64,000 nt of DNA from Asaia bogorensis (GTDB taxonomy: Bacteria > Pseudomonadota > Alphaproteobacteria > Acetobacterales > Acetobacteraceae). The notes below the pieces were generated by a model, which searched no databases, was not told where the DNA came from, and saw nothing but the letters and a program-made list of their open reading frames with translations. The stretch's first letter is position 1; every line of letters starts with the position of its first letter. The stretch covers positions 1-64,000 of the forward strand of contig CAMBMS010000006.1 in the NCBI GenBank assembly GCA_945868845.1. Direction: 5' to 3'. A program made the position numbers and the translations under genes. Shown one piece after another: positions 54,738-63,471 of this stretch.

Positions 54738-54810
54738 GGAGTTAAGGGAAGCTAGGGGCTCCACTCTTGGCCGGGTCCAGGGGCAGAGCCCCTGACCTTC
54801 CTTAACTTCC
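54738..54810. terminator. bidirectional terminator-like inverted repeat
   Basis: This gap between the convergent MFS and hemA genes contains a perfect hairpin CAGGGGC-AGA-GCCCCTG (54778-54794). It also has imperfect outer arms: GGGAGTTAAGGGAAGCTAGG from 54738 pairs with most of the complement of CCTTCCTTAACTTCC at about 54795-54809. The structure could terminate both genes. Confidence 0.6.
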
Positions 54811-56043
54811 TTAGGTCGCCACCCGGCACGTGGTGGGCAGGACAGCGCGCAGGGCGGTGACGAGCGCGTCCATCATGGCTTCGGTGTGGAGTGGGCCTGG
54901 AGTGAAGCGCAGGCATTCTTTACCGCGTGGGACGGTGGGATAATTGATAGGTGTGGCATACATGTCGAATTTATCGAACAGCTGAAGGCTGATTTTCTTG
55001 CACAAGGCTGCCTCGCCCACATGCAGCGGCACGATATGGCTGTCCGAGGCGATGCGTGGCAGACCGGCATCATCGAATTTCCGTTTAAGCAGATCGGCGC
55101 TGGCGAATAATTTTGTGCGCAGCGTGGGGTCAGCGCGTACATGCCGCACCGCCGCCAGCGCCGCCGCGGCTACCATTGGCGGCAGCGACGTGGTAAAGAT
55201 AAAGCCCGGCGCGAAGGACCGCACATAGTCAATAATCTCCGCGTCGCCGGCGATATAGCCACCATGGCAGCCGAACGCCTTGGCCAAGGTGCCTTCGATA
55301 ATATCGATCCGCCCCGCCACTCCATCCAGTTCAGACACACCGCCGCCGGTAGGCCCATACATCCCTACAGCATGCACCTCATCCAAATATGTCATCGCCC
55401 CGAAGCGTTCCGCCAGGTCGCAGATTTTCGCCAGTGGCGCGATATCCGCATCCATCGAGTAAACGCTTTCGAATGCGATCATCTTTGGTGCGTCCACTGG
55501 TGCGCCCGACAGCAATACCTCCAGATGCGCCATGTCGTTATGGCGATAGATTTTACATTCTGCCTGCGCGCCCTTGATCCCGGCGATCATGGAGGCATGG
55601 TTCTTCTGATCGGAGAACACCTGCCACTTCACATCCGTGCCGGCGGGCCGCGCATTCAGCAACGTGGAAATCGCCGCCTGATTGGACACGAACCCGGAGG
55701 TAAAAAGCAACGCCGCCTGTTTCCCATGTAGGGCGGAAAGCTCGGCCTCCAAGGCCGCATGCACCGGGCTGGTCCCGCCGATATTGCGTGTACCGCCCGC
55801 CCCCACGCCCATCGCCCGCGCCGCCGCGCAGGCCGCCTCTACCAGCACGGGATGACCGCCCATGCCCAGATAATCGTTCGCCGACCACACCAGGATCCGC
55901 CGCCCGTCCGCCGCGCGGTAATACGGGTATCCCTCCGCCAGCTTCTCCAGCGCGACGAATTCCCGATAGCGCCCCTGTACTTGGATGTCGGCCAGCGCCG
56001 CGCGCGCGAAACTCCGGAAGGAATGGTTCATGCCCGCATCCAT
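54811..56043 (-). CDS. hemA: 5-aminolevulinate synthase
   Basis: This 410-residue PLP enzyme condenses glycine and succinyl-CoA, the first step of haem synthesis in alphaproteobacteria. It has [56 protein letters not shown], the PLP-binding [18 protein letters not shown] and the lysine region [20 protein letters not shown]. The start may be the second Met ([10 protein letters not shown]). It is a stand-alone gene on the minus strand. Confidence 0.96.
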   Translation of the reverse strand: MDAGMNHSFRSFARAALADIQVQGRYREFVALEKLAEGYPYYRAADGRRILVWSANDYLGMGGHPVLVEAACAAARAMGVGAGGTRNIGGTSPVHAALEAELSALHGKQAALLFTSGFVSNQAAISTLLNARPAGTDVKWQVFSDQKNHASMIAGIKGAQAECKIYRHNDMAHLEVLLSGAPVDAPKMIAFESVYSMDADIAPLAKICDLAERFGAMTYLDEVHAVGMYGPTGGGVSELDGVAGRIDIIEGTLAKAFGCHGGYIAGDAEIIDYVRSFAPGFIFTTSLPPMVAAAALAAVRHVRADPTLRTKLFASADLLKRKFDDAGLPRIASDSHIVPLHVGEAALCKKISLQLFDKFDMYATPINYPTVPRGKECLRFTPGPLHTEAMMDALVTALRAVLPTTCRVAT

Positions 56044-56336
56044 GCTTCTGCGGGGGCTCCAAGCACCCGCTCGGCGCTCCTCATAGCCAAGCCACGCTCG
56101 CCCGACTAGCGCGGGAAATCACATACAGCCCTGCCGCCCCGTCACGGCAGCACGTAACCTTGCGCACCCGAACCTGCACGGAGGCCTGCGATGCCTGCCA
56201 TCCGTCACCTGCTCATCTCCGCGTTCCTGCTCGCCAACCTAGTTATCTGCAGCCTAGCCATGCCGGCACGGGTCCAAGCCCTCGCCGCCACCACGGACCT
56301 GCTATCTGTGCAGGCAGCTCCCGGCCCCCGCCCACC

Positions 56337-56423
56337 TTGGGCCAGCACACGCAAGAAGTACTCATGGAAATCGCCTACACCCTGAAACAAATCGCGGCAC
56401 TCAGGGCGAAGGCGGTGGTCTAG
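56337..56423 (+). pseudogene. C-terminal tail of a CaiB-type CoA transferase
   Basis: This frame reads LGQHTQEVLMEIAYTLKQIA then ALRAKAVV and stops at TAG 56421-56423. That is the typical last 28 residues of a CaiB/BaiF CoA transferase (GEHTxEVLxELGY...IAALRA). Nothing upstream encodes the rest. At 56191-56385 another frame starts with a signal-peptide-like MPAIRHLLISAFLLANLVIC, also a fragment. The stretch 56044-56336 otherwise holds the hemA promoter region and no intact gene. Confidence 0.65.
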
Positions 56424-56435
56424 AGAGGGGCGTTG

Positions 56436-56935
56436 CCCTGATACTCTTTAACGCGTCGGTCGCACGCTACCGCCAGCAGACCGGTCGGCAGGTCCTGATC
56501 GTCGGCGGCGCCACCGGCGCGTTCTACGCCCAGGGAACGATCCTCTCGGGTGATATCGATATCATCGCCGGTCTGGCCTTCGCCGAGACATTGCGTGCAG
56601 AAGGCTTCCAACCAGACAAAACACCAAAGGGGCTAAGCACGATCAAAGCATATCTGCATCTGGTAGTCCTGCAGATCGGACTTCAACTGGTCTCCGGCAC
56701 CTTGTTCGAGGGCCGAACGGATCGCACCTTCCTGCAACCGGCTTCCTTATCGGGTCCGTTATAATCTTGCTGCCACCCATCGAAAATATGATCGCCGATC
56801 GCCTCGGTCAGTTTGCCGCCTCTGGGGAGCAGGACCTGGGCATGCACGTGCAGGCCCGCCTCACTCTTCGAACTTGCATCGGATGTGGCTAATTTGTATT
56901 TCTTGCGCCGCATCACCGACGAGGGCAGCGCCCCA
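56436..56935 (+). pseudogene. nucleotidyltransferase-like (DUF6036-type) remnant
   Basis: One frame reads LILFNASVARYRQQTGRQVL, IVGGATGAFYAQGTILSGDI and DIIAGLAFAETLRAEGFQPD, then stops near 56762. Another gives IILLPPIENMIADRLGQFAA and SGEQDLG, and a third FELASDVANLYFLRRITDEG. Together they match a nucleotidyltransferase-fold protein with a GGxxxxFY...SGDID site. Several frameshifts make it non-functional. The 290 bases that follow, before the CoA-transferase gene, show nothing else. Confidence 0.6.
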
Positions 56936-57223
56936 CGATCCTCGGCTTGGCATAAAAAGGACTGGATTTCGGACCATGCGCCCCGCCATCTCCCTACAGG
57001 ACTTTGGGTGCGCCGCATGCAAGCCAAGCGGGCCCAGATCGCACCCATCCAGATACGCACCCGGGTCGCGGGCCTGGCGCCAAATCCAGCCAATTTCCGC
57101 CGCCCCCGCCTCACAACATATCGCCGTCCCCCATGTCAGACAGGTCGTCCTTTTCTTACAATTTAAACCGCCCTGTGACACGAGGATGCTCTCTTAACTA
57201 ACGCCACTAAAGGAACGAACACC

Positions 57224-58558
57224 ATGCGCATCAATCCTGGCAACAAAACCCCGCGCATCGTCACGGCGGAGGAAGCCGCGGGCGTGGTGAAATCCGGCGA
57301 CTGGCTGGATTACGGCAGTGTCCTGGTGCAGCCCGATCTGTTCGATCACGCGCTCGCCGCGCGCAAGCTTGAACTGCGCGATATCAAGATCCGCTCCTGC
57401 ATCTCCGTCCGCCCGCGCGCCGTGTTGGAAGCCGACCCGGATGGCGAGCATTTTTTCTGGTTCAGCTGGCATTTTGGTGGCTACGATCGCGCCAAGCACG
57501 ATGCGAAGATCGCTCACTATATCCCGGTCAATCTCGGTGAAATTCCTGATTACTACACCCGCTTCAACGACCCGATCGACGTTGCCATCCTGAAGGCTCG
57601 CTCAGCCGATGAAAACGGCAATTACAACTTTGGCGGCAGCCAGTTATGGCACCGCACCGTGGTGGAACGCGCCAGAATTGTCATCGTCGAGATCAACGAT
57701 AGGCTGCCGCATGTCTTCGGCGCGCAAAATAGCATCCACCACGGCGAGATCGACTATATTATCGAAGGCAACGATCTGGGGAACGCCGAACTACCCAGCG
57801 CACCGCCTTCCGCCGTCGATCAGGCGGTCGGCCGGCTGATCGCCGCCGAAATCGAAAATGGATCCTGCCTGCAAATCGGCATCGGTGGCATGCCGAACGC
57901 TGTCTGCTCCGTGTTGCTACAAAGCGACGCGCGCGATCTCGGGATTCACACCGAAATGTTGACGGACGGCATTATCGATCTCTATAAATCCGGTCGGGTC
58001 ACCGGCGCAAACAAGAAAATCGACGTTGGAAAAACTGTCTTTACTTTCAGCCTTGGTTCTAAAATCCTGTATGAAACGATCGACCGTAATCCGCATTTTC
58101 ATTGCTGCCCGGTCGAATACACCAACATGCCGCAAAATATCATGCGCAACGACCGCGTGGTGGCGATCAACAACACCACGCAGATCGACCTGCAAGGCCA
58201 GGCCGCGTCCGAATCGGATGGCCATCGACATATCAGCGGTACGGGCGGGCAGTTGCAGTTCGTGCGCGCAGCCTATGCATCGGAAAACGGCAAGGCCTTT
58301 ATCTGCCTCGCTTCCACCTATGAACGCCATGGCATCCGCAGAAGCCGCATCGTGCTGAACCTGACACCCGGCAACATCGTCACTACGCCGCGCTCAGACA
58401 TGATGTACGTCGTCACCGAATACGGCATCGTCAATCTGAAGGGAAAATCCGTCGCCGAGCGCGCCAAGGCACTGATCTCCATCGCCCACCCCGATTACCG
58501 CGAAAACCTAGAACGTGAAGCCCGTGAACATCGCCTCATCCCAAAAGGTTACCATTAA
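57224..58558 (+). CDS. acetyl-CoA hydrolase/transferase family CoA transferase
   Basis: This 444-residue protein belongs to the family I-like acetyl-CoA hydrolase/CoA-transferase group (4-hydroxybutyrate or butyryl-CoA:acetate transferase type). It has TAEEAAGVVKSGDWLDYGSV, DVAILKARSADENGNYNFGG, LQIGIGGMPNAVCSVLLQS, VVAINNTTQIDLQGQAASES and TPRSDMMYVVTEYGIVNLKG. The Glu in the QAASES segment is near the place of the catalytic glutamate. Substrate pair unknown. It is monocistronic between decayed DNA and a hairpin. Confidence 0.87.
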   Translation: MRINPGNKTPRIVTAEEAAGVVKSGDWLDYGSVLVQPDLFDHALAARKLELRDIKIRSCISVRPRAVLEADPDGEHFFWFSWHFGGYDRAKHDAKIAHYIPVNLGEIPDYYTRFNDPIDVAILKARSADENGNYNFGGSQLWHRTVVERARIVIVEINDRLPHVFGAQNSIHHGEIDYIIEGNDLGNAELPSAPPSAVDQAVGRLIAAEIENGSCLQIGIGGMPNAVCSVLLQSDARDLGIHTEMLTDGIIDLYKSGRVTGANKKIDVGKTVFTFSLGSKILYETIDRNPHFHCCPVEYTNMPQNIMRNDRVVAINNTTQIDLQGQAASESDGHRHISGTGGQLQFVRAAYASENGKAFICLASTYERHGIRRSRIVLNLTPGNIVTTPRSDMMYVVTEYGIVNLKGKSVAERAKALISIAHPDYRENLEREAREHRLIPKGYH

Positions 58559-58902
58559 TACCAAATCCAATGGGGCATGACCGGCCAGAAGTAAGGTAGG
58601 GGCGCTGCCCCGAACTCGCCAAGGGCTTAGCGCTCTTGGAGCTTGTTCATTTGGTGACGATCAAGAAGAGGGCGAGCGATCTTGCTCCTGCGGAACGTCT
58701 TCCAAGGCTGCATGTGTTTTATCAGCTTTGGAGGAGCGGGCATGACGGAGATTTTGCGAGCGCGCTACCTCAGTGGCTGGTCAACCAGTAGACAGATTCA
58801 TTCATCCATGACGGTTTTCTCTGGATCGATACAATGCCCCACACTTCGGGGGTGAGACGCCCAGTACGCCGTGCCGCCTCAAGGAATTTACAGGACCGGA
58901 CC
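58559..58902. other. 344-base gap with a terminator-like hairpin
   Basis: The hairpin GGGGC-GCT-GCCCC at 58599-58611 lies 40 bases after the CoA-transferase stop and could terminate it. Further on, CCAAGGGC...GCTCTTGG at about 58618-58638 is a second weak inverted repeat. A short frame near 58740 (MTEILRARYLSGWSTSR) looks like debris. No gene is supported. The 3' end borders the low-GC ABC transporter gene. Confidence 0.5.
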
Positions 58903-60693
58903 CTAGGACGCAGCATCAAAAAACCTATGGGGTTCGTTAACTGACAATTTCACTAGATGAGCATAGCGCCCCTGGGATGCAATAAGATCCTGATGAGTTC
59001 CACTTTCCAAGACCCGACCGTACTCAAGAACGTAGATACAGTTCGCTTCGGCAATCGTAGCAAGCCGGTGAGCAATGATAATTGTAGTGCGCCCTTTCAT
59101 CAGGCGCTGAATAGATTTTCGGATTTCCAAATCCGCTGCAACATCAAGCGCAGAAGTTGGCTCGTCAAGTAACAATATCTTGGGATTTTTTAAAAAGGCA
59201 CGAGCAATAGCTATACGTTGGCGTTCCCCACCTGATAGTTGGCCGCCAAATCCACCAACACTTGTCTCATATCCCTGTGGCAACGCGGTTATAAAATCAT
59301 GCGCGGATGCGAGGCGCGCCGCCTCAATCATTTGTTCCTTCGTCGCGCCAGGCCTGCCGTGGAGAATGTTCTCCGCGACAGTTCCCTCGAAAAGAAATAC
59401 ATCCTGGCCGACAAGTCCAATTGCGTCATAGAGCGACGCCTGGCTTACCATGGATAGATCTGTCTCATCGATTTTAATCACACCGGCCTGAGGCCGCCAA
59501 AACGATAGTAACAAATTAAAGATGGTGGACTTTCCACTACCTGATTGGCCGACTAGAGCGGTAATTTGACCAGCTAAGGCAACAATATTTATATTATCCA
59601 AAACTGGTTTATCTGGGTCATAGCCGAAAGTAACGCCGGACAGGCTAATTTTCCCCTCTGATATAATAAGCGTTTCGGAAGCGATCCCCTCTGGCGTGGA
59701 TGGTAGTGTATCGATAAGGTCGTATAGCATTCTTACACCTACGACAGATGCTGTGACTGAAATGTGAAGGCGCGCAAGCCGCCGCGCAGGATCTGTAATT
59801 AAGAGAAGTGCTGTGATAAATGAAAAAAACTGCCCAGGCGTCGCCGCGTCGTAAAAAATACTCCAACTTGCATAAAGTACGACACTTGCTATCGCAACTC
59901 CACCAAGTGTATCAATTATAGGGTTTATAGCCGCCTGCACAGATACCATACGATTTGATAGGCGCTCGACAGCTGCGACCGACGATCCCATCTGCTTGCG
60001 CATGAGATTTTCCATCTGGAATGCCCTAATAACGCGAATTCCATAGACAGTTTCCTGCATTACCGCTATTATTGATGATAGTGATTTTACCTCACTGCTA
60101 AATAGTTCACGGGTCTTTTTAAGAAGTCTCGTGACAATGGCGAAGAGAATTGGCGCACCCAAAAATGCAATGCAGGTCAGAACCGCATCCTGAAGTATCA
60201 TGACAACTAAAAGACTTATAATTGTAAATACGTCCCGACCAAAAGATACGGCCAAAAGATTTAAGGTCGAACTGGCTGCTTGAGCGTTATAACTAATACG
60301 CGTGACCAGATCGGCGGCGCTATTTTTTTGAAAAAAGGAAATATCCTGCGCAATCACAGAATTGTACACTTTTCGCTGTGTTTCAGCGACAATTCGATTC
60401 CCTATGCGGGCCAGAATGATCTCTTGTCCATAGCTAGAAAATCCCTTAATTACATATATAACCACGACAGAGATGCAAATAATATACATCATTTGCACGT
60501 CTCGATTAATTAAGACCTTGTCAATGAGATCCTTCGATAGCCAGGCAGTAAGCCCAGCAGCGCTAGATCCGACCAGCATCAAGAAAATTGCGAGAATATA
60601 TTTAGGTAGGAATTTCTTAAAATTTTCCGCCACGAGCCGTTTCAAGACAACAAAGTCCTGCAGGGTCAAAAAACGTTCGAAAATCGCATTCAT
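58903..60693 (-). CDS. MsbA-type ABC exporter (fused permease/ATPase)
   Basis: This 596-residue half-transporter has six membrane helices in the first 330 residues and an ATPase domain from about 365: Walker A ITALVGQSGSGKSTIFNLLL, Q-loop VGQDVFLFEGTVAENI, signature FGGQLSGGERQRIAIARAF, Walker B ILLLDEPTSALDVAADLEIR and IIAHRLATIAEANCIYVLE. Such exporters flip lipid-linked sugars or lipids. The start is ATG 60691-60693, overlapping the glycosyltransferase stop (ATGA). It is AT-richer than the surrounding genes. Confidence 0.92.
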   Translation of the reverse strand: MNAIFERFLTLQDFVVLKRLVAENFKKFLPKYILAIFLMLVGSSAAGLTAWLSKDLIDKVLINRDVQMMYIICISVVVIYVIKGFSSYGQEIILARIGNRIVAETQRKVYNSVIAQDISFFQKNSAADLVTRISYNAQAASSTLNLLAVSFGRDVFTIISLLVVMILQDAVLTCIAFLGAPILFAIVTRLLKKTRELFSSEVKSLSSIIAVMQETVYGIRVIRAFQMENLMRKQMGSSVAAVERLSNRMVSVQAAINPIIDTLGGVAIASVVLYASWSIFYDAATPGQFFSFITALLLITDPARRLARLHISVTASVVGVRMLYDLIDTLPSTPEGIASETLIISEGKISLSGVTFGYDPDKPVLDNINIVALAGQITALVGQSGSGKSTIFNLLLSFWRPQAGVIKIDETDLSMVSQASLYDAIGLVGQDVFLFEGTVAENILHGRPGATKEQMIEAARLASAHDFITALPQGYETSVGGFGGQLSGGERQRIAIARAFLKNPKILLLDEPTSALDVAADLEIRKSIQRLMKGRTTIIIAHRLATIAEANCIYVLEYGRVLESGTHQDLIASQGRYAHLVKLSVNEPHRFFDAAS

Positions 60694-61886
60694 GGCTTGA
60701 GATTCTGGCGGCTGAAATCTATGCCCTGGCTTACAGAATTTGTATGTTTCTTTCCGAGCAACCAACCCTCTTTGATGTCGTGCAGCATGGAAGCTGCTTC
60801 GTCGATATTAGGTTCAGCCCAACGCAATCCGGTGTCCGTATAATGAAAGGTTCGATCTTTGTAAGGGACCAGCTGATAAGGAACAGGAAAGGCATGAGGA
60901 TACATCCTCATATAGTCCATATTGCCAGAATAACTTGTTGCGACCGTTGGGGTGCCTATTTTTAGCATCTCATGAATATTTAGCCCGTAACCTTCGGCTC
61001 TATGAAGAGAGATAAAAACATCTGCCATGCGCTGAAATGCCTCGAAGTCCTGATGATCAAAAATCTGGTCGATGACACGGATGTTCGGATTTTCGGAGAG
61101 TTCTTCTTGAATTTCTCTCTGCATAAATCGAGTCCGATCTGAGAAAATTGCCTTGATCAATAGTACTTCTTCGGGGCTTTTACCAAAAGCACGCTGCCAT
61201 GCCCGCACGTGAGCTAAGGGATTTTTCCGATCTGGACAGGTGCGTAGATCCATGATCGCCAATCCTAGAAATTGATTATCTCTAATGCCAAATCGATTTC
61301 GCAGCATTGGAGGTACATTATATAAAGGGATATCGTAAGGTATAACTTTAATTGTTCCATCGAAAATTTTCCGTATTGCATTTGCGCTAAACGTCGAAGG
61401 TGTCCATACCTCATGCACAATATTTCGAGCGAACTCCCAGTGAGATGGTGGATTCTCAAACTCTGTCACCCATGTTCCTATGCGATACGCCTCGCGCATC
61501 CAATCTGTCGTATTGGAAAATAAACTGGAATAATGATCCGGTTGGCCGCAAATAAGAATTCGGAGATTGGATTTATCTCCTGCCTGCAATGAAGGCATCC
61601 CAGGAGATATAACTTCTGTTATCTCCGATTGACGTACTAAGTAACCATATCCACGTCCTAGGCCATTAATTTTATTTAATGTACCATATTCTGCAAGAGC
61701 GACGAATCTGTTTCCCTCTTTGGTGGATCGGCCATAGCCGGTAAATTTTGACGCGACCGATTTTAGCCTGCGACGCCTCCTCCAAGCGCGGAGATACATG
61801 CGGGTCCAATCCAAAAGCGGAGTCGGGGCATTTGTTTCTGCGTATTGAGATATATCATTATCGGCACTAGTAGGTCGTATGGTCAT
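60690..61886 (-). CDS. family 4-type glycosyltransferase
   Basis: This 398-residue protein has a GT-B-type C-terminal half: FLGLAIMDLRTCPDRKNPLA, IRVIDQIFDHQDFEAFQRMA and the donor-binding block ADVFISLHRAEGYGLNIHEM then LKIGTPTVATSYSGNMDYM. The N-terminal half contains RILICGQPDHYSSLFSNTTD and HEVWTPSTFSANAIRKIF. It probably transfers a sugar to a lipid or polysaccharide. It is translationally coupled to the ABC exporter, and both have lower GC than their neighbours, suggesting acquisition by transfer. Confidence 0.85.
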   Translation of the reverse strand: MTIRPTSADNDISQYAETNAPTPLLDWTRMYLRAWRRRRRLKSVASKFTGYGRSTKEGNRFVALAEYGTLNKINGLGRGYGYLVRQSEITEVISPGMPSLQAGDKSNLRILICGQPDHYSSLFSNTTDWMREAYRIGTWVTEFENPPSHWEFARNIVHEVWTPSTFSANAIRKIFDGTIKVIPYDIPLYNVPPMLRNRFGIRDNQFLGLAIMDLRTCPDRKNPLAHVRAWQRAFGKSPEEVLLIKAIFSDRTRFMQREIQEELSENPNIRVIDQIFDHQDFEAFQRMADVFISLHRAEGYGLNIHEMLKIGTPTVATSYSGNMDYMRMYPHAFPVPYQLVPYKDRTFHYTDTGLRWAEPNIDEAASMLHDIKEGWLLGKKHTNSVSQGIDFSRQNLKP

Positions 61887-62409
61887 CTACTCTCATGGCT
61901 CCCGGGGGAACTTATCGAAGGGTCTGTCCCGTCCGATATTGCAATAATTTTAGTCCGCGTTGGCGACCTTAGGGCGTTAGGCCCGCGGTATCGGGTCCAC
62001 AATAGCGAGCGCCGCTATGAAGAGACATACCATACCCGCACGGTCTGACGCCACGGCCATGGTGAGGGAAGCCTAGGAGGCTGAATCTGCCGGCTTCAGA
62101 TTGGCCTATTGGCTATTTTAGTCTGGACCCTGCAGGGGCAGGGAAATCTGCAAGGCGCAGGAGCCTGAGGAGATTATCGGTAAGTTGCGCGAGGCCGAGA
62201 TTATCTTGGCGCAAGGGATATGGCGGTCTGAAGATCGATCAGGCGCGACATTCAAATGCCGGCGCAGGGCGAGGCGGCGTTCCTCGATATAGGCGAGGCA
62301 ACGAGTACGGTTGATATACCAGCTGATATCGAGATCCTCACAGCGCTCCGCGGTGGTGGTGGCGAGCCGTTTCGCGTCGGAGGCACGGAAGGCGTCAAGC
62401 GGATTGAGG
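61887..62409. other. 523-base gap with an IS3-type OrfA fragment
   Basis: At 62164-62255 a plus-strand frame reads PEEIIGKLREAEIILAQG and, after a deletion or shift, YGGLKIDQAR, matching the start of an IS3/IS407-group OrfA. On the minus strand just beyond the Ldh gene a frame reads MTNLNPLDAFRASDAKRLAT and WYINRTRCLAYIEERRLALR, which I cannot name. The 5' part should hold the promoter of the low-GC glycosyltransferase unit. Nothing here looks intact. Confidence 0.55.
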
Positions 62410-63471
62410 TTAGTCAAGAATCCACTCTGCCCTGGCGGCCTGGGCGATGGCTTTCACTTTCTCGGCCAGGTTCGGCATCACGGGAATGCCCTGCTGGCCA
62501 CGCTGCGCGGCGATCTTGCGTTCCGGATCGCCAGCCACCATCACCGGCTTGTCCGGGTCGGCGGGCTTCGTCGCGCGCAGACTGTCGCAAAATGTTGTCA
62601 CTTCCTGGCGGAATTCCTCGGCTGCGCGAAACAGGGCAGGATTGATGCAAAGGAAGAAATGACCGATGTCTTGGCCTTGGCGCTTCTTGGTGTGCATCGG
62701 ATCGGTCGGAAAAGTGGCGCCCGACAAGCCTGAGGCAAGGATGTTCACCATCGCCGCTAGGCCATAGCCCTTGTAGGACGACCCATCCGCGGTGCCGCCG
62801 AGCGGCGTCAGGAAGCCACCCTTCTGGTTTTCGGTAGCATCGGTGGTGGGTTTTCCCTCGCCGGTCACCATCCAGCCCAGCGGTACGGGCAGGCTCTCGT
62901 TCGCCTTGTTGCGGATTCTCCCCGCCGCCACCGTGGTGGTGGCCATGTCGAGCAGGAACGGCTCGCCTTCCCGCGTGGGTGCGGCGAAGGTCCAGGGATC
63001 GGTACCGTATTTCGCCTCTGCCCCGCCCGTGGGTGCGACCTGGATGCCGGACGCGGAGGTGCAGCCGATGCCGATCATGCCAGCCTCGGCCGCCATGTTG
63101 GAGTAATAGCCGGCTGGGCCGAAATGCGCGGAGTTACGTACCGAGGCGAGCGCGAGGCCGCTTTCCTTCGCCTTTCTGATGATTGCCTCCATGGCGATTA
63201 TGGAGGGCATGTGGCCCAGACCGCCATCGCCATCCACAAGCACGGCAACCGGTGTTTCATGGATGATGCGCGGATTAGCCTTGATGTTCAGCTGCCCCGC
63301 CATGCGGCGGGAATCATAGACCGTCAGCATGGATAACCCATGGGAATCGACGCCGCGCAGATCGGCCCAGGCCATGACATCGGCGGTGCGCGCGGCAGGC
63401 GCGGCCTGCATGCCCCAGCCGAGCAGAATGAATTCGATTTGCGCGCGATGGGTCGAGAAGGGTTGGGGCAT
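62410..63471 (-). CDS. Ldh_2 family (malate/L-lactate/ureidoglycolate-type) dehydrogenase
   Basis: This 353-residue protein is a member of the type-2 malate/lactate dehydrogenase family, which uses NAD(P) in a fold unlike classical LDH. Visible blocks are WADLRGVDSHGLSMLTVYDS, VRNSAHFGPAGYYSNMAAEA, GTDPWTFAAPTREGEPFLLD and GGFLTPLGGTADGSSYKGYG. Substrates in the family include malate, ureidoglycolate and diketogulonate. Its ATG shares one base with the stop of the FAH-family gene upstream (TAATG), so the two form one catabolic pair. Confidence 0.88.
   Translation of the reverse strand: MPQPFSTHRAQIEFILLGWGMQAAPAARTADVMAWADLRGVDSHGLSMLTVYDSRRMAGQLNIKANPRIIHETPVAVLVDGDGGLGHMPSIIAMEAIIRKAKESGLALASVRNSAHFGPAGYYSNMAAEAGMIGIGCTSASGIQVAPTGGAEAKYGTDPWTFAAPTREGEPFLLDMATTTVAAGRIRNKANESLPVPLGWMVTGEGKPTTDATENQKGGFLTPLGGTADGSSYKGYGLAAMVNILASGLSGATFPTDPMHTKKRQGQDIGHFFLCINPALFRAAEEFRQEVTTFCDSLRATKPADPDKPVMVAGDPERKIAAQRGQQGIPVMPNLAEKVKAIAQAARAEWILD

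Noticed and set aside
57224-58558. Succinyl-CoA:acetate transferase (AarC) of acetic acid bacteria
   Set aside because: The family is right, but the sequence motifs I can see do not let me choose AarC over other CoA transferases, so I left the substrate open.
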